Below, piece after piece: positions 25,235 to 34,008 of a stretch of DNA of 64,000 nt (the first letter of the stretch is position 1; every line of letters begins with the position of its first letter). The stretch is from Flavobacteriales bacterium (GTDB taxonomy: Bacteria > Bacteroidota > Bacteroidia > CAIKAF01): the NCBI GenBank assembly GCA_018401695.1, contig JAGYKD010000001.1, forward strand, positions 1,052,016-1,116,015, read 5' to 3'. The translations under genes and the position numbers were made by a program. The notes under the pieces are model-generated. The model worked only from the letters and a program-made list of their open reading frames with translations, searched no databases and was not told the DNA's origin.

Positions 25235-26521
25235 ATGCTAACTAACAAGGGTTTAAAAATTTTCCTTTTGCTGTTTTCAAGCCAGTGCTTTGCTCAAGGC
25301 GTATTAATCAGCGATACTCCAGGGCAACCCAGCTCCGATGCCGTATTGGAAGTTCGGAGTACCCAGGGAGGTCTTCTTTTACCACGGCTTACCACGGCTC
25401 AGCGAAACGCCATTGCGAATCCAACCCGCGGATTGCAGATTTACAATACCGACACGGAGTGCCAAGAAACGTATTTTCCCACCGGATGGAGAGCCGTGGC
25501 CTGCAATTGCAATTCTGCACCGGATCCTACCATTACCCCCGGAGTGAGCCAAGGCAACATCAACAGTTCGGTAAATTTTCAATCCGTTCCTGGAGCGGCT
25601 ACCTATGCTTGGACTTTTGCTTCGGGTACACCGGCATCTTCTTCATCTGCCAATCCTTCGGTTACTTGGACCCAAACGGGGACCTATCAAGTGAGCCTGG
25701 TGGTAACCGATGCCCAAGGCTGTAGTGACTCCTCCAGCTTGAGCTTTACGATAATCAATTGTCCCTCGGGAAGTCAAACCTTTAATTATACTGGAAGTAT
25801 CCAAAGTTGGACTGTGCCGGCATGTGTAAGCAGTGTTTCCATAGATTGCCGTGGTGCAGAGGGAGGCGATAATTTTGGTTTGGTTTCTCAAGATTTAGGG
25901 GGTCAAGGGGCACGCATGCAAGGAACCTTTAGTGTACAGGGGGGGCAAGTTTTGCAAATTATTGTTGGCCAAAAAGGCAATGATGCTACTAGCGGAAACA
26001 CGGCCAATGGCGGCGGTGGCGGCGGCGGGGGAAGCTTTGTATGGGTTCAGGGACAAACCGCTCAACCCTTAATTGCGGCAGGAGGAGGTGGCGGCTCATC
26101 CCTAACCAATAACGGAGTTCCACATTATTACGGCAAAGATGGAGTTACTTCCAACACAGGGGGAGGTTCACGCAGCCACGACCAGTTTAATGATGCCCCG
26201 GGCGGTTCAAACGGTCAAGACGGATTCGGTGGAAGTGCAGGTGGTAAGGGCTGGCTTTCTATTGTTCAGAATCCTGGGGGGAAAAGTGCCACCAGCTATG
26301 GCGGTAATGGTGGCTATGGTGGGGGTGGTGGCGGCGGTGCCAATTGTTGCGGAAACTCAGGCCATGCGGCAGGTGCCGGTGGAGGGTACTCCGGTGGAGG
26401 AGCAGGTGGCACTACCTATTATTACGGCGGCGGTGGCGGCGGCTCCTACAACGCGGGTACCAACCAAAGCAATACGGCAGGATTCCAAACAGGACACGGA
26501 CAAGTGATTATTTCTTGGTAG
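25235..26521 (+). CDS. Glycine-rich surface protein with PKD-like domain (paralog 3)
   Basis: The 428-residue product has a signal peptide (LKIFLLLFSSQCFAQ), the shared module (GVLISDTPGQPSSDAVLEV, then RLTTAQRNAIANPTRGL), a PKD-like unit (YAWTFASGTPASS, ending VTDAQGCSDSSSLSF) and a glycine-rich domain (SQTFNYTGSIQSWTVPAC to HGQVIISW). It is a closer match to paralog 2 than to the others and follows it by one base, indicating a local tandem duplication. Confidence 0.82.
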   Translation: MLTNKGLKIFLLLFSSQCFAQGVLISDTPGQPSSDAVLEVRSTQGGLLLPRLTTAQRNAIANPTRGLQIYNTDTECQETYFPTGWRAVACNCNSAPDPTITPGVSQGNINSSVNFQSVPGAATYAWTFASGTPASSSSANPSVTWTQTGTYQVSLVVTDAQGCSDSSSLSFTIINCPSGSQTFNYTGSIQSWTVPACVSSVSIDCRGAEGGDNFGLVSQDLGGQGARMQGTFSVQGGQVLQIIVGQKGNDATSGNTANGGGGGGGGSFVWVQGQTAQPLIAAGGGGGSSLTNNGVPHYYGKDGVTSNTGGGSRSHDQFNDAPGGSNGQDGFGGSAGGKGWLSIVQNPGGKSATSYGGNGGYGGGGGGGANCCGNSGHAAGAGGGYSGGGAGGTTYYYGGGGGGSYNAGTNQSNTAGFQTGHGQVIISW

Positions 26522-26576
26522 TTAGGGTGTTGCCTAAACTTAGGAGATTAGATTATCCAGAGAAAGGGCGTTTTCT

Positions 26577-28133
26577 TTATCGGTTGGAGCGGGGTTCTCT
26601 GTACTTTATGTAGCCCCCTGGGTTTGGTTGCACGGCATATGCAGCATACAGAGTTTCTTGGGGACCTTTTCCGTAAGCCCAATTTCGAAGGTAACGTATG
26701 TATATGGTTTGGTCGGCATAAACAATACCCCCGGCATCTACCTGATGTTGATTGAGTAAAACCGTGGTAATCAGTAAGCAGCCCTCCTCTTGGTGTATTT
26801 TGGGGTCTGCGCTAAGGCGCTTCAACAGTTCTTCCTCAGAAACGTCAGAAGGTTGCCTGTGAGGATCACGATGCCAAATGAAATTTTCCCTGCCCGGTGA
26901 CCAAACCGGCCGATTTAGCCTAACCGAAATCAAGGAGGCGTGTTGCTGAGGCCAGGCCATTATGGTTTGTTTTGCGCCGGACCTGTCTTGCAGCCATGCG
27001 CATAATTCCTTGGCCGGGCTATAGGTTGTGGTATTCGCCTGATAACTTAGCCAAATACCGGAAAATGCAAGAGGAGCTAAAAGCACAAAGCAAAGAACTC
27101 GACTTTTGTTTTCGAGCCATTGCCACCAAGCTTTTGTTTTGCCAAGCAAAGGCTGTGTAGAATCTTGCCAAAGCACTACACAAATCCAAAATACTGCTAA
27201 GGCAGAAGCGCGTTCCGGCAATTGACTGTAAGCAATATAAGGCGACAGGAAAAGAGAAAGTAGTAGCCCCCCCCCAATAGCCATAAGGGCAAACAACCTT
27301 CCCTTACACATAATAAGGGTTAAGGGAATAAGAAGAATTAAAGGCAAAAGGCAAAAGAGATTAAGGGTTGGTTTCATCCAAAAAATATGGAAACCTACCT
27401 TGGGCATGGCCAATGGATATAAGCCGTTTGCCACTTGTTTAAGCCCAAAGACAAAGTGGCCTTGATCCATGATTCTTAACTGCTCATGGTTATAATTTGG
27501 ACTTAATAGTATTACCGAAATACTAACCCATATAAAAGCCACTATGGAAAGGAATCCAAGGCCATAGGTAAAGGGTTTGGTTTTACCTGCACTTATTCCT
27601 ATAAAGTAGTCTGCCATGAGCAAGAGCAGTACCATTCCCGAGGCCAAAGCACCTATAAAGGAAAGGCCTGCAGCAAAAGCTAAAGCAAGCATACTCAAGC
27701 CCTGTGATTTACGCCAAAAATAAAAAGCAGCAGTCCAAGCCAATCCCAATAAGGGTAATGGACTTAGCCAAGCCCAGTATACCATTACCCCGGGACTGCA
27801 AAGAAGTAAGGTCTGCAGTAATAGCCCCGGTTTCTTGCCCTTAATTATAACCCACCCAAAAGCAAGGGCAAAAAAAGCTTGTACATAAAGGAGACCATGT
27901 ATGCTAAGTCCTAAGCTTTTTAGCAGAAAAAGGAGCAGCACCCAAAGAAAGCCGGCGCCTTCTTCCCCGGATTTTTTGATGAGGCCGCCCAGAGGAAGTC
28001 CTTCGGATAGGCCGGCCAATAAATTGGAGGAAAACATGCCGGGCTCAAAATGCACCACAGTTAAGCCTATGGCCAACAAGTAAAGCGTTCCAACCAAAAG
28101 CTTGGGCCACGGCATACGTTGCATAGGAGGCAT
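26577..28133 (-). CDS. Polytopic membrane protein of unknown function (GT-C-like architecture)
   Basis: The 518-residue product has about ten hydrophobic segments from residue 12 to about 365 (LLVGTLYLLAIGLTVV, FLWVLLLFLLKSLG, VLCFVLLAPLAFSGIWL among them) and a soluble C-terminal domain of about 150 residues. This layout is like GT-C glycosyltransferases or O-antigen-type membrane enzymes, but no diagnostic motif is seen. A TATATTCG box on the same strand (28144-28137) sits 3 nt from the ATG. Confidence 0.7.
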   Translation of the reverse strand: MPPMQRMPWPKLLVGTLYLLAIGLTVVHFEPGMFSSNLLAGLSEGLPLGGLIKKSGEEGAGFLWVLLLFLLKSLGLSIHGLLYVQAFFALAFGWVIIKGKKPGLLLQTLLLCSPGVMVYWAWLSPLPLLGLAWTAAFYFWRKSQGLSMLALAFAAGLSFIGALASGMVLLLLMADYFIGISAGKTKPFTYGLGFLSIVAFIWVSISVILLSPNYNHEQLRIMDQGHFVFGLKQVANGLYPLAMPKVGFHIFWMKPTLNLFCLLPLILLIPLTLIMCKGRLFALMAIGGGLLLSLFLSPYIAYSQLPERASALAVFWICVVLWQDSTQPLLGKTKAWWQWLENKSRVLCFVLLAPLAFSGIWLSYQANTTTYSPAKELCAWLQDRSGAKQTIMAWPQQHASLISVRLNRPVWSPGRENFIWHRDPHRQPSDVSEEELLKRLSADPKIHQEEGCLLITTVLLNQHQVDAGGIVYADQTIYIRYLRNWAYGKGPQETLYAAYAVQPNPGGYIKYREPRSNR

Positions 28134-28136
28134 AAG

Positions 28137-28144
28137 CGAATATA
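28137..28144 (-). promoter_or_regulatory. Candidate -7 box (TATATTCG) abutting the membrane protein start
   Basis: It is a TAnnTTCG box with only 3 nt to the ATG at 28133. If real, the transcript is leaderless. The word resembles other boxes in the window. Confidence 0.35.
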
Positions 28145-28251
28145 CAGGTTTTATTAAATGTCGACATTATATTATCCGCTTTCCACAGGTTATTTGAAAA
28201 AGAAAAATATCCTCCAATGTTTTGTATTTTGAATGGAATTTGTATATTGTA

Positions 28252-29058
28252 ATGATGGTGAAACAATTGGTTAAGGTAATCTTTGGATTAAGTCTGTTGG
28301 CTCCCGGTTGTGGGGAGGAAAAGGGCTGCACAGACCCTAACTCCATTACCTACAACCCTAATGCAGGAGAGGACGATGGAAGCTGCAGCTATCCTGACCA
28401 AAGCCGCATGTTTCCTGTGTTTTTCTTTTCGGCTTCCAATTGTGCCTCTTGCGGTACTTTCTCTTTTCCAATTTTTCAGTCGTATGCCAATCAGGCCGAT
28501 GGATACATTCCTGTATCCGTTTATGCTTTAAGTCAAGATAGCCTGTTTAGTGCAGCAGGGGTTAATTTGCAATCCGGGCTTAATGTACAGGCAATTCCCT
28601 CCTTTGCGGTAGCTAATTCCTCCGGCCTGAATACTGCTGCAGAGCTTTCAGACGCCATTCATATAGAGTCGGATAGAATAGCCAAAATTGGCATTCAAGG
28701 GGTTCGAAACCCGGATGAAGGAGAGCACCTTTCCTTTACCCTGCGTGGATATTTGCATGAGGAAGTTGAGGGGACACTCTTGGCTAATGTTTGGGTTGTT
28801 CAGGACCAAGTAGTCTCAACTCAAGAGGGAATCGGACCCAACCATACCCATCTGCATGTGTTGCGGGCTGCCGGTGGTGGTAATGCCTTTGGCTTCGAGG
28901 TTAGCCCCGACAATGGTTCTGAAGGTCAAAGTTTTAAACTGGACTTGTCCGTTGCAAAAGATTCGAAGTGGGGAACAGGAAGTCTTCGCTTTATTGCCGT
29001 TGTCTGGTCAAGCTCTAACGGAAAGTACCTTTTCGAGAATGCTCAAATCATTCGCTGA
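28252..29058 (+). CDS. Putative lipoprotein with thioredoxin-like (Omp28-type) domain
   Basis: The roughly 268-residue product has a hydrophobic start and a lipobox-like LLAPGC. A CTDPNSITYNPNAGEDDGSC motif follows, a Cys-flanked repeat common in Bacteroidota exported proteins. Next is a thioredoxin-like part with NCASCGTF (CxxC) and a cis-Pro-like AIPSFAV, resembling Omp28-family outer-membrane lipoproteins. The C-terminal half is beta-rich. ATG 28252 or 28255 is likely; an in-frame ATG at 28222 would displace the lipobox. Assignment to Omp28 is tentative. Confidence 0.65.
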   Translation: MMVKQLVKVIFGLSLLAPGCGEEKGCTDPNSITYNPNAGEDDGSCSYPDQSRMFPVFFFSASNCASCGTFSFPIFQSYANQADGYIPVSVYALSQDSLFSAAGVNLQSGLNVQAIPSFAVANSSGLNTAAELSDAIHIESDRIAKIGIQGVRNPDEGEHLSFTLRGYLHEEVEGTLLANVWVVQDQVVSTQEGIGPNHTHLHVLRAAGGGNAFGFEVSPDNGSEGQSFKLDLSVAKDSKWGTGSLRFIAVVWSSSNGKYLFENAQIIR

Positions 29059-29361
29059 TTACTCCAAGGTACTTCTGTCAACCAAAACAAAAACCTCTTC
29101 GTCCGCGCGTTTCATTTGGTAGCTTTCGCGCGCAAATTTCTCCAATTGATTTTCGTTGCTGTTTAGTTCTTTAAGCTTGCGCTGTATTTCCTCAATTTTA
29201 TTCCTGTACCAAAGCTCATCCTTTTTCAAGGCCTCCTGTCTAGTTTTTAGGTTGTAGAGGCTAATTAAGTGGTTGCTGTCAAAAAACAACATGTACATAG
29301 CAAAGGCCAAACCGGTCCACGCATATCGGTTCCTTAGCCAAGGGTGCTTTATCCATGCCAT
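29059..29361 (-). CDS. Septum formation initiator (DivIC/FtsB) family protein
   Basis: The 100-residue product has one N-terminal transmembrane helix (YAWTGLAFAMYMLFFDSNHL), then a coiled coil (TRQEALKKDELWYRNKIEEI and on) and the C-terminal FARESYQMKRADEEVFVL typical of DivIC/FtsB, which stabilise the FtsL/FtsQ division complex. ATG 29361 is used; a GTG at 29370 is possible. The stop is adjacent to the stop of the convergent lipoprotein gene. Confidence 0.88.
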   Translation of the reverse strand: MAWIKHPWLRNRYAWTGLAFAMYMLFFDSNHLISLYNLKTRQEALKKDELWYRNKIEEIQRKLKELNSNENQLEKFARESYQMKRADEEVFVLVDRSTLE

Positions 29362-29483
29362 TTTTTTCACCCGGTAAAAATACGCCTAGCTTTTATTTTA
29401 AGGATAATGCTTGCATATTGTTGTTAACAGCCAGGGTTGGAAAATGCCTAATTATGGTGAATCATAAATGGTTATTGTTGAGC

Positions 29484-29513
29484 AAAAAAAGACCCAAACA
29501 AGTTGGGCCTTTT
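29484..29513 (-). terminator. Rho-independent terminator of pruA
   Basis: On the minus strand, AAAGGCCCAA and TTGGGTCTTT arms with a short loop are followed by a run of T, about 20 bp past the pruA stop. Confidence 0.85.
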
Positions 29514-29533
29514 CAAAGTTCAAATAACCAGCA

Positions 29534-31162
29534 TTATTCCTCCAAGAAGGGGTATCTGTAGTCGGTGGGTGCTACAAAGGTTTCTTTAATGGTTCTGGGA
29601 CTTACCCAGCGCAGCAAATTGATCATTGACCCGGCCTTGTCGTTGGTTCCGGAGGCTCTGGCTCCGCCAAAAGGTTGCTGACCTACTACCGCACCGGTGG
29701 GCTTGTCGTTGATATAGAAGTTCCCGGCGGCATCTCTTAAGCGCTCGGTTAAGTGATGAATCGTATGCCTGTCTTGGGCAAAAATTGCACCCGTTAAGGC
29801 ATAAGGTGATGTGGTATTTACCAAATCAAGTGTCGGTTCTACCTCTTGGTCGGGATATACATACACGGTAAGCACGGGACCAAAAATCTCCTCTTCCATG
29901 GTAATGCTCTGTGGGTCTTTGGTTAGGATAACCGTCGGCTCCACAAAATATCCTTTGGATTTGTCGTAACCGCCACCGGCAATAATTTCGTTGGAAGATA
30001 AGCTTCTTGCTTTCTCAATATATCCGGTAATGTTATCGAATGCTTTTTCGTCTATTACCGCATTAATGAAATTGCTAAAATCCTCGGTGCCTCCCATTTT
30101 AAAACTTGCTAAATCGCGCAGCAAACCGGCTTTGACTGTTGGCCAAAGGCTTTCGGGGATGTATGCACGAGAAGCGGCCGAACATTTTTGTCCTTGGAAT
30201 TCAAAAGCTCCGCGCGACAAACCAATAATTAAGGTATCGGCATTTGCCGAAGGGTGTGCAAAAACAAAGTCTTTTCCACCGGTTTCGCCTACGATGCGTG
30301 GATAGCTGCGGTATTTTTCGATATTGGCTCCAATGGTTTTCCAAATGTGTTGAAAGGTTCCTGTGGAGCCGGTGAAGTGGATGCCTGCAAAGTCCCGGTG
30401 GTTAAAAATAACATTTCCGGCCACAGGTCCGCTTACGTAAATTAAATTAATTACGCCATCGGGTAAGCCGGCCTCCATGAGGATTTCCATGATAACCCTC
30501 GCGGCATAAATTTGACTGTTGGCGGGCTTCCAAACGGCTACATTGCCCATCATGGCAGGAGCTGTGGGTAAATTACCGGCAATAGCGGTAAAATTAAAGG
30601 GAGTAAGTGCAAATACGAAGCCTTCCAATGGCCTTTGCTCGAGTCTATTCCATACCCCTTTGGAGCTGTTGGGCTGCTGGCTGTATATTTCCTCCATGTA
30701 GGAGACATTAAACCTCCAAAAATCAATAAGCTCGCAAGCGCTGTCTATTTCGGCTTGAAAGGCATTTTTGGACTGTCCTAACATGGTAGCAGCATTGAGT
30801 ACATCCCTGTAGGGACCGGCCAACAAATCTGCTGCTTTTAGGAATACCGACGCACGGTCTTCCCAAGGCAATTTGGACCATTTTTCCCGTGCTTCCAGTG
30901 CTGCATCAATGGCCTGTTGGACATGGCCGGCATCTCCTTCGTGGAAATGACCCAATACATGCTGGTGGTCGTGTGGACAGCTAAGTACTTTTTTGTTTCC
31001 GGTACGGATTTCCTTGCCCCCAATATACATGGGAACATCCACCTTTTGTTGCCGCATTTCTTCTAACTTGGCTTGCAACTTGGCGCGCTCCTCGCTTCCG
31101 GGTCCGTAACTAAGAATGGGTTCGTTGTATGCGGGATATACCCGACTAAATCCTAGAGACAT
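29534..31162 (-). CDS. pruA: L-glutamate gamma-semialdehyde dehydrogenase
   Basis: The 542-residue aldehyde dehydrogenase of the 1-pyrroline-5-carboxylate dehydrogenase class has FALTPFNFTAIAGNLPTAPA near 190, GETGGKDF, the catalytic Cys in FQGQKCSAASR near 326 and QPFGGARASGTNDKAG near the end. It oxidises glutamate semialdehyde to glutamate in proline degradation. There is no PutA fusion; proline dehydrogenase is not in the window. It is separated from the SMR genes by 69 bp and has its own TACCTTTG box. Confidence 0.96.
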   Translation of the reverse strand: MSLGFSRVYPAYNEPILSYGPGSEERAKLQAKLEEMRQQKVDVPMYIGGKEIRTGNKKVLSCPHDHQHVLGHFHEGDAGHVQQAIDAALEAREKWSKLPWEDRASVFLKAADLLAGPYRDVLNAATMLGQSKNAFQAEIDSACELIDFWRFNVSYMEEIYSQQPNSSKGVWNRLEQRPLEGFVFALTPFNFTAIAGNLPTAPAMMGNVAVWKPANSQIYAARVIMEILMEAGLPDGVINLIYVSGPVAGNVIFNHRDFAGIHFTGSTGTFQHIWKTIGANIEKYRSYPRIVGETGGKDFVFAHPSANADTLIIGLSRGAFEFQGQKCSAASRAYIPESLWPTVKAGLLRDLASFKMGGTEDFSNFINAVIDEKAFDNITGYIEKARSLSSNEIIAGGGYDKSKGYFVEPTVILTKDPQSITMEEEIFGPVLTVYVYPDQEVEPTLDLVNTTSPYALTGAIFAQDRHTIHHLTERLRDAAGNFYINDKPTGAVVGQQPFGGARASGTNDKAGSMINLLRWVSPRTIKETFVAPTDYRYPFLEE

Positions 31163-31179
31163 AATCTAAGCGGTTTTTA

Positions 31180-31187
31180 CAAAGGTA
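31180..31187 (-). promoter_or_regulatory. Candidate -7 box (TACCTTTG) of pruA
   Basis: An exact TAnnTTTG on the minus strand, 17 nt upstream of the pruA ATG. No TTG at the expected -33 distance. Confidence 0.5.
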
Positions 31188-31231
31188 CGGGCTTTGGCCG
31201 ACTTGGTGACCACCATGTGACTTTAGTTACT

Positions 31232-31606
31232 CTAGCGGGCTTTATCTTGTTGTTTGAGGCCCAAAACACCCCAAAGAAGCAAGGCCATACAAAGATAGTG
31301 GCCAAGGCTAAGCGGTAAATTGAGCCACCAAGCATCCACCAAAGTTATTTCTGCAAGTGCCAGTCCGGTCCAAACACCAAAGGCGGTAGAGGAGGGAATG
31401 TCTTTCATGGCTTTAAACAAAAACCAGGCATTTAAAACGCCAAAAACCCCATATCCTGTTAAGGCCACCAGGGCCCATCCATCTCCCACAAAATCTTCTA
31501 TGCGTCCTTGTTTTAGTGCGCCAAAATCCACCTCCCTCAAGGCTCGGATACACATGAACCATGCCGTTTCCATTACCGAAGCCAATATGAGGTAGACCCA
31601 TGCCAT
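31232..31606 (-). CDS. Small multidrug resistance (SMR) transporter, subunit with conserved Glu
   Basis: The 124-residue product has four transmembrane helices: LILASVMETAWFMCIRAL, WALVALTGYGVFGVLNAWFL, STAFGVWTGLALAEITLV and LGHYLCMALLLWGVLGL. The membrane Glu of helix 1, essential for proton coupling, is present at residue 13 (SVMETAW). The FGVWTGL motif is SMR-like. It directly follows a second SMR gene (3 bp), so a heterodimer is likely. The substrate could be a quaternary or guanidinium-type cation; this is not determinable. Confidence 0.88.
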   Translation of the reverse strand: MAWVYLILASVMETAWFMCIRALREVDFGALKQGRIEDFVGDGWALVALTGYGVFGVLNAWFLFKAMKDIPSSTAFGVWTGLALAEITLVDAWWLNLPLSLGHYLCMALLLWGVLGLKQQDKAR

Positions 31607-31609
31607 CTC

Positions 31610-32041
31610 CTACTCTACTTTGGGTTGATGGTTTTCCTGAGGGGTGTTTTTGGTCTCCTGATCGCCCTTGCTATTGCTTAAAAAGTTCAATCCAGCGGCC
31701 CCGACCAACACCAAGGCCAAATAAAAATACTGCTTTTGGTTGAATTTCTTGTTGAAAAATAACCGGTCGGTTCCTGCGGCAAATACCATGACAACTCCGG
31801 TCCACATGGCATATGCCACCGAAGAGGGCAATGCTTCCATAGAAAGGGTCAAAAAGGCAATATTGCCGATGCCCGTGCCTAGGTAAGCTAAGGGGGGCCA
31901 CAAGCCACGCCATCTTTCTTTGGTGGAGGTTCCAGAACGGAAGGCATGCTTTAAGGTGTCTTTGTTTAAGGCTTTAGTTGCCAAAAGCCAGCCGGTTTGA
32001 AACAAAGCGGCAACTACAATATAAAATGCCGATAAAGTCAC
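31610..32041 (-). CDS. SMR-family protein lacking the helix-1 Glu (Gln instead)
   Basis: The 143-residue product has four helices (FYIVVAALFQTGWLLATKAL, LAYLGTGIGNIAFLTL, SVAYAMWTGVVMVFAAG, FYLALVLVGAAGLNFL) and a hydrophilic tail. Aligned with its partner gene, the proton-coupling Glu is replaced by Gln15 (ALFQTGW against SVMETAW). The start is GTG, overlapping the desaturase stop (GTGA), so it is translationally coupled. It is probably the second, non-protonatable subunit of a paired SMR transporter. Confidence 0.82.
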   Translation of the reverse strand: MTLSAFYIVVAALFQTGWLLATKALNKDTLKHAFRSGTSTKERWRGLWPPLAYLGTGIGNIAFLTLSMEALPSSVAYAMWTGVVMVFAAGTDRLFFNKKFNQKQYFYLALVLVGAAGLNFLSNSKGDQETKNTPQENHQPKVE

Positions 32042-33072
32042 TGTGGACTAAGGTAGGTATTGTCTTTGGCAACTGCTGAAACCCGGTTTGCTTTAGTTCC
32101 GACTTTTCGGTCAAAGAGCTCGGGCTTAGGGCCAAAGGCTTCGTCGCTGCCCAAAGGGCCTCGAGGGAATAAAAAGCTACGCATCGCTTTAGGGAGCAAG
32201 CGACCTAAGCCATTCAATAACCGGTTGCGTAAATTTACTAGGGTATGGCCCAAAGAGGAGCTTTCAAACTGTTCCACATGAAATCGGTATACCGAGAAAA
32301 CGTGTTGCTCGAACCAACCTCTGGGAAATCGGTACCACACCCCAAAGCGTTGGGGCCGGTGATTTGGTAAATAAGCCGTCCCAAATACCCAGTCCCAAAT
32401 AGCCAGCTTGGTTCCAAAGTTTTTATGGTATACTTCCGGGTGATCGGCATGGTGCCATTGATGCAATTCCGGGCCATTGATTAGGTAGCCCAAAGTCCCC
32501 AACTTTACCCGAATATTGGCGTGAATGAATTGTCCCCAAAGCGCATCAATAAGAGCTTTAATGGGCACCACAATGGCTGCCGTTTTCACATCCAGAAGGA
32601 AAAAGATGGGCAAAAACTCAATGGTTTGATTGATGAGAATTTCCACCATGTGAGACCTGGATCCGGCCAACCAATCTACGTGTTCCACCGAATGGTGCGC
32701 CTCGTGGGTGCGCCAGAACCACTTATTGCTGTGTTGAAATCGGTGAAACCAATAAATATAAAAGTCATGGGTAACCACAAAAAACAACACAATGGCCCAA
32801 AGCGGCCAATGACTTATATATCCGCTTTCAGCTACGCCTGTAGCATGCTCCAGTGGAGCAATAATCCAGTCAAATATCAAAATCTTGAGCAAGAAACTTT
32901 GAATAAGCGTATACCAAACAAAATCAATCCACGCTCCTCGCCGAAACACACTAATCCCTTTGGTGTAAGGAAACAGGCGTTCTAGTACCACAAACAATAC
33001 GGCTGCACCCATAATAATTAAGGTACCAACCAGTTCCAGGCTCCACTCAATGGACTTTAAGCTCTCCACCAT
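32038..33072 (-). CDS. Fatty acid hydroxylase / sterol desaturase family membrane protein
   Basis: The 344-residue product has several membrane helices and the tripartite histidine clusters of the di-iron family: HDFYIYWFHRFQH, HEAHHSVEH, and ELHQWHHADHP near 220. Such enzymes hydroxylate or desaturate lipids or carotenoids at the membrane. It lies between a NeuB-family gene and two SMR genes on one strand, overlapping the first SMR gene by 4 nt. The lipid substrate is unknown. Confidence 0.88.
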   Translation of the reverse strand: MVESLKSIEWSLELVGTLIIMGAAVLFVVLERLFPYTKGISVFRRGAWIDFVWYTLIQSFLLKILIFDWIIAPLEHATGVAESGYISHWPLWAIVLFFVVTHDFYIYWFHRFQHSNKWFWRTHEAHHSVEHVDWLAGSRSHMVEILINQTIEFLPIFFLLDVKTAAIVVPIKALIDALWGQFIHANIRVKLGTLGYLINGPELHQWHHADHPEVYHKNFGTKLAIWDWVFGTAYLPNHRPQRFGVWYRFPRGWFEQHVFSVYRFHVEQFESSSLGHTLVNLRNRLLNGLGRLLPKAMRSFLFPRGPLGSDEAFGPKPELFDRKVGTKANRVSAVAKDNTYLSPQ

Positions 33073-33103
33073 GCCTAAGTAACGCCGGTATGGCTTTATA
33101 AGT

Positions 33104-33997
33104 TTATTCGTTATCGAGACTTACTCGACGTAATCGCTTTCTTGGCTCAATTTCGCTATCGTACACCTTTTTAACGCCATCTCCCATGGCAAGTTCAATG
33201 TCGCGAATGTTGCGTACCAGCCGAGCCATTCCTGCAGGCTCTACCGATGCGGCATGGTCGGTGCCCCACATGGCGCGATCTAAAGTAAAGTGACGCTCTA
33301 CAAAAGTGGCGCCCATAGCCACAGCAGCCTGAGTGGTAGCCAAGCCGGTTTCATGCCCTGAATAACCGATGGGAATACCGGGGTATTTCTCCATTAGGGT
33401 GTGAATCATGCGTAAGTTTAACTCCTCAGGAGGGCACGGATAGGCAGAGGTAGAATGCGCAATCATTAGATTGTCTAAACCCACATGCTTTACTGCCACT
33501 TCAATTTCGTGGGTGGTGCTCATGCCTGTACTTAGCATTAGTGGCCTACCGGTGCTGCGTACTTTGCTTAGCAAAGGCAAATCCGTAAGGCTGGCACTCG
33601 CCATTTTATACATTACCGGCTCAAATTGTTCCATAAAATCCACGGAGGGCTCGTCCCAACATGAAGCGAACCAATCGATGCCTTTGGACTTACAATAAGC
33701 GTCGATTTCTGAAAACTCATCCCGCTCGAATTCAATACGCTTTTTGTACTCGATATAAGTCATTTTGCCCCAAGGAGTATCCCTTTCTTTTTCCCATTGG
33801 TCTCTGGGAACGCAGATTTCCGGAGTTCTTTTTTGAAACTTAACGGCATCGCACCCGGCATCGACGGCAGCATCGATGAGTTTTTTGGCCATGGATACTT
33901 CGCCATTATGGTTGATGCCTATTTCGGCAATAACGTAGGACGGTTGCCCATCTCCAATGGACCGGTCTTTAGAAATTTTTACCACGCGTGGTTTCAT
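33104..33997 (-). CDS. NeuB-family nonulosonic acid synthase without a SAF domain
   Basis: The 297-residue TIM-barrel synthase has YVIAEIGINHNG, AVKFQKR, WFASCWDE, LSTGMST, HSTSAYPCPPEELNL and GYSGHETGL, all NeuB family signatures. It condenses phosphoenolpyruvate with a hexosamine derivative to make a sialic acid-like sugar. It stops after EPRKRLRR, where full-length enzymes continue into a C-terminal SAF/antifreeze-like domain, so that domain is absent. ATG 33997 is used; a TTG at 34012 would overlap the phosphatase stop (TTGA). Confidence 0.88.
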   Translation of the reverse strand: MKPRVVKISKDRSIGDGQPSYVIAEIGINHNGEVSMAKKLIDAAVDAGCDAVKFQKRTPEICVPRDQWEKERDTPWGKMTYIEYKKRIEFERDEFSEIDAYCKSKGIDWFASCWDEPSVDFMEQFEPVMYKMASASLTDLPLLSKVRSTGRPLMLSTGMSTTHEIEVAVKHVGLDNLMIAHSTSAYPCPPEELNLRMIHTLMEKYPGIPIGYSGHETGLATTQAAVAMGATFVERHFTLDRAMWGTDHAASVEPAGMARLVRNIRDIELAMGDGVKKVYDSEIEPRKRLRRVSLDNE

Positions 33998-34008
33998 AAG
34001 TTTTTGAT

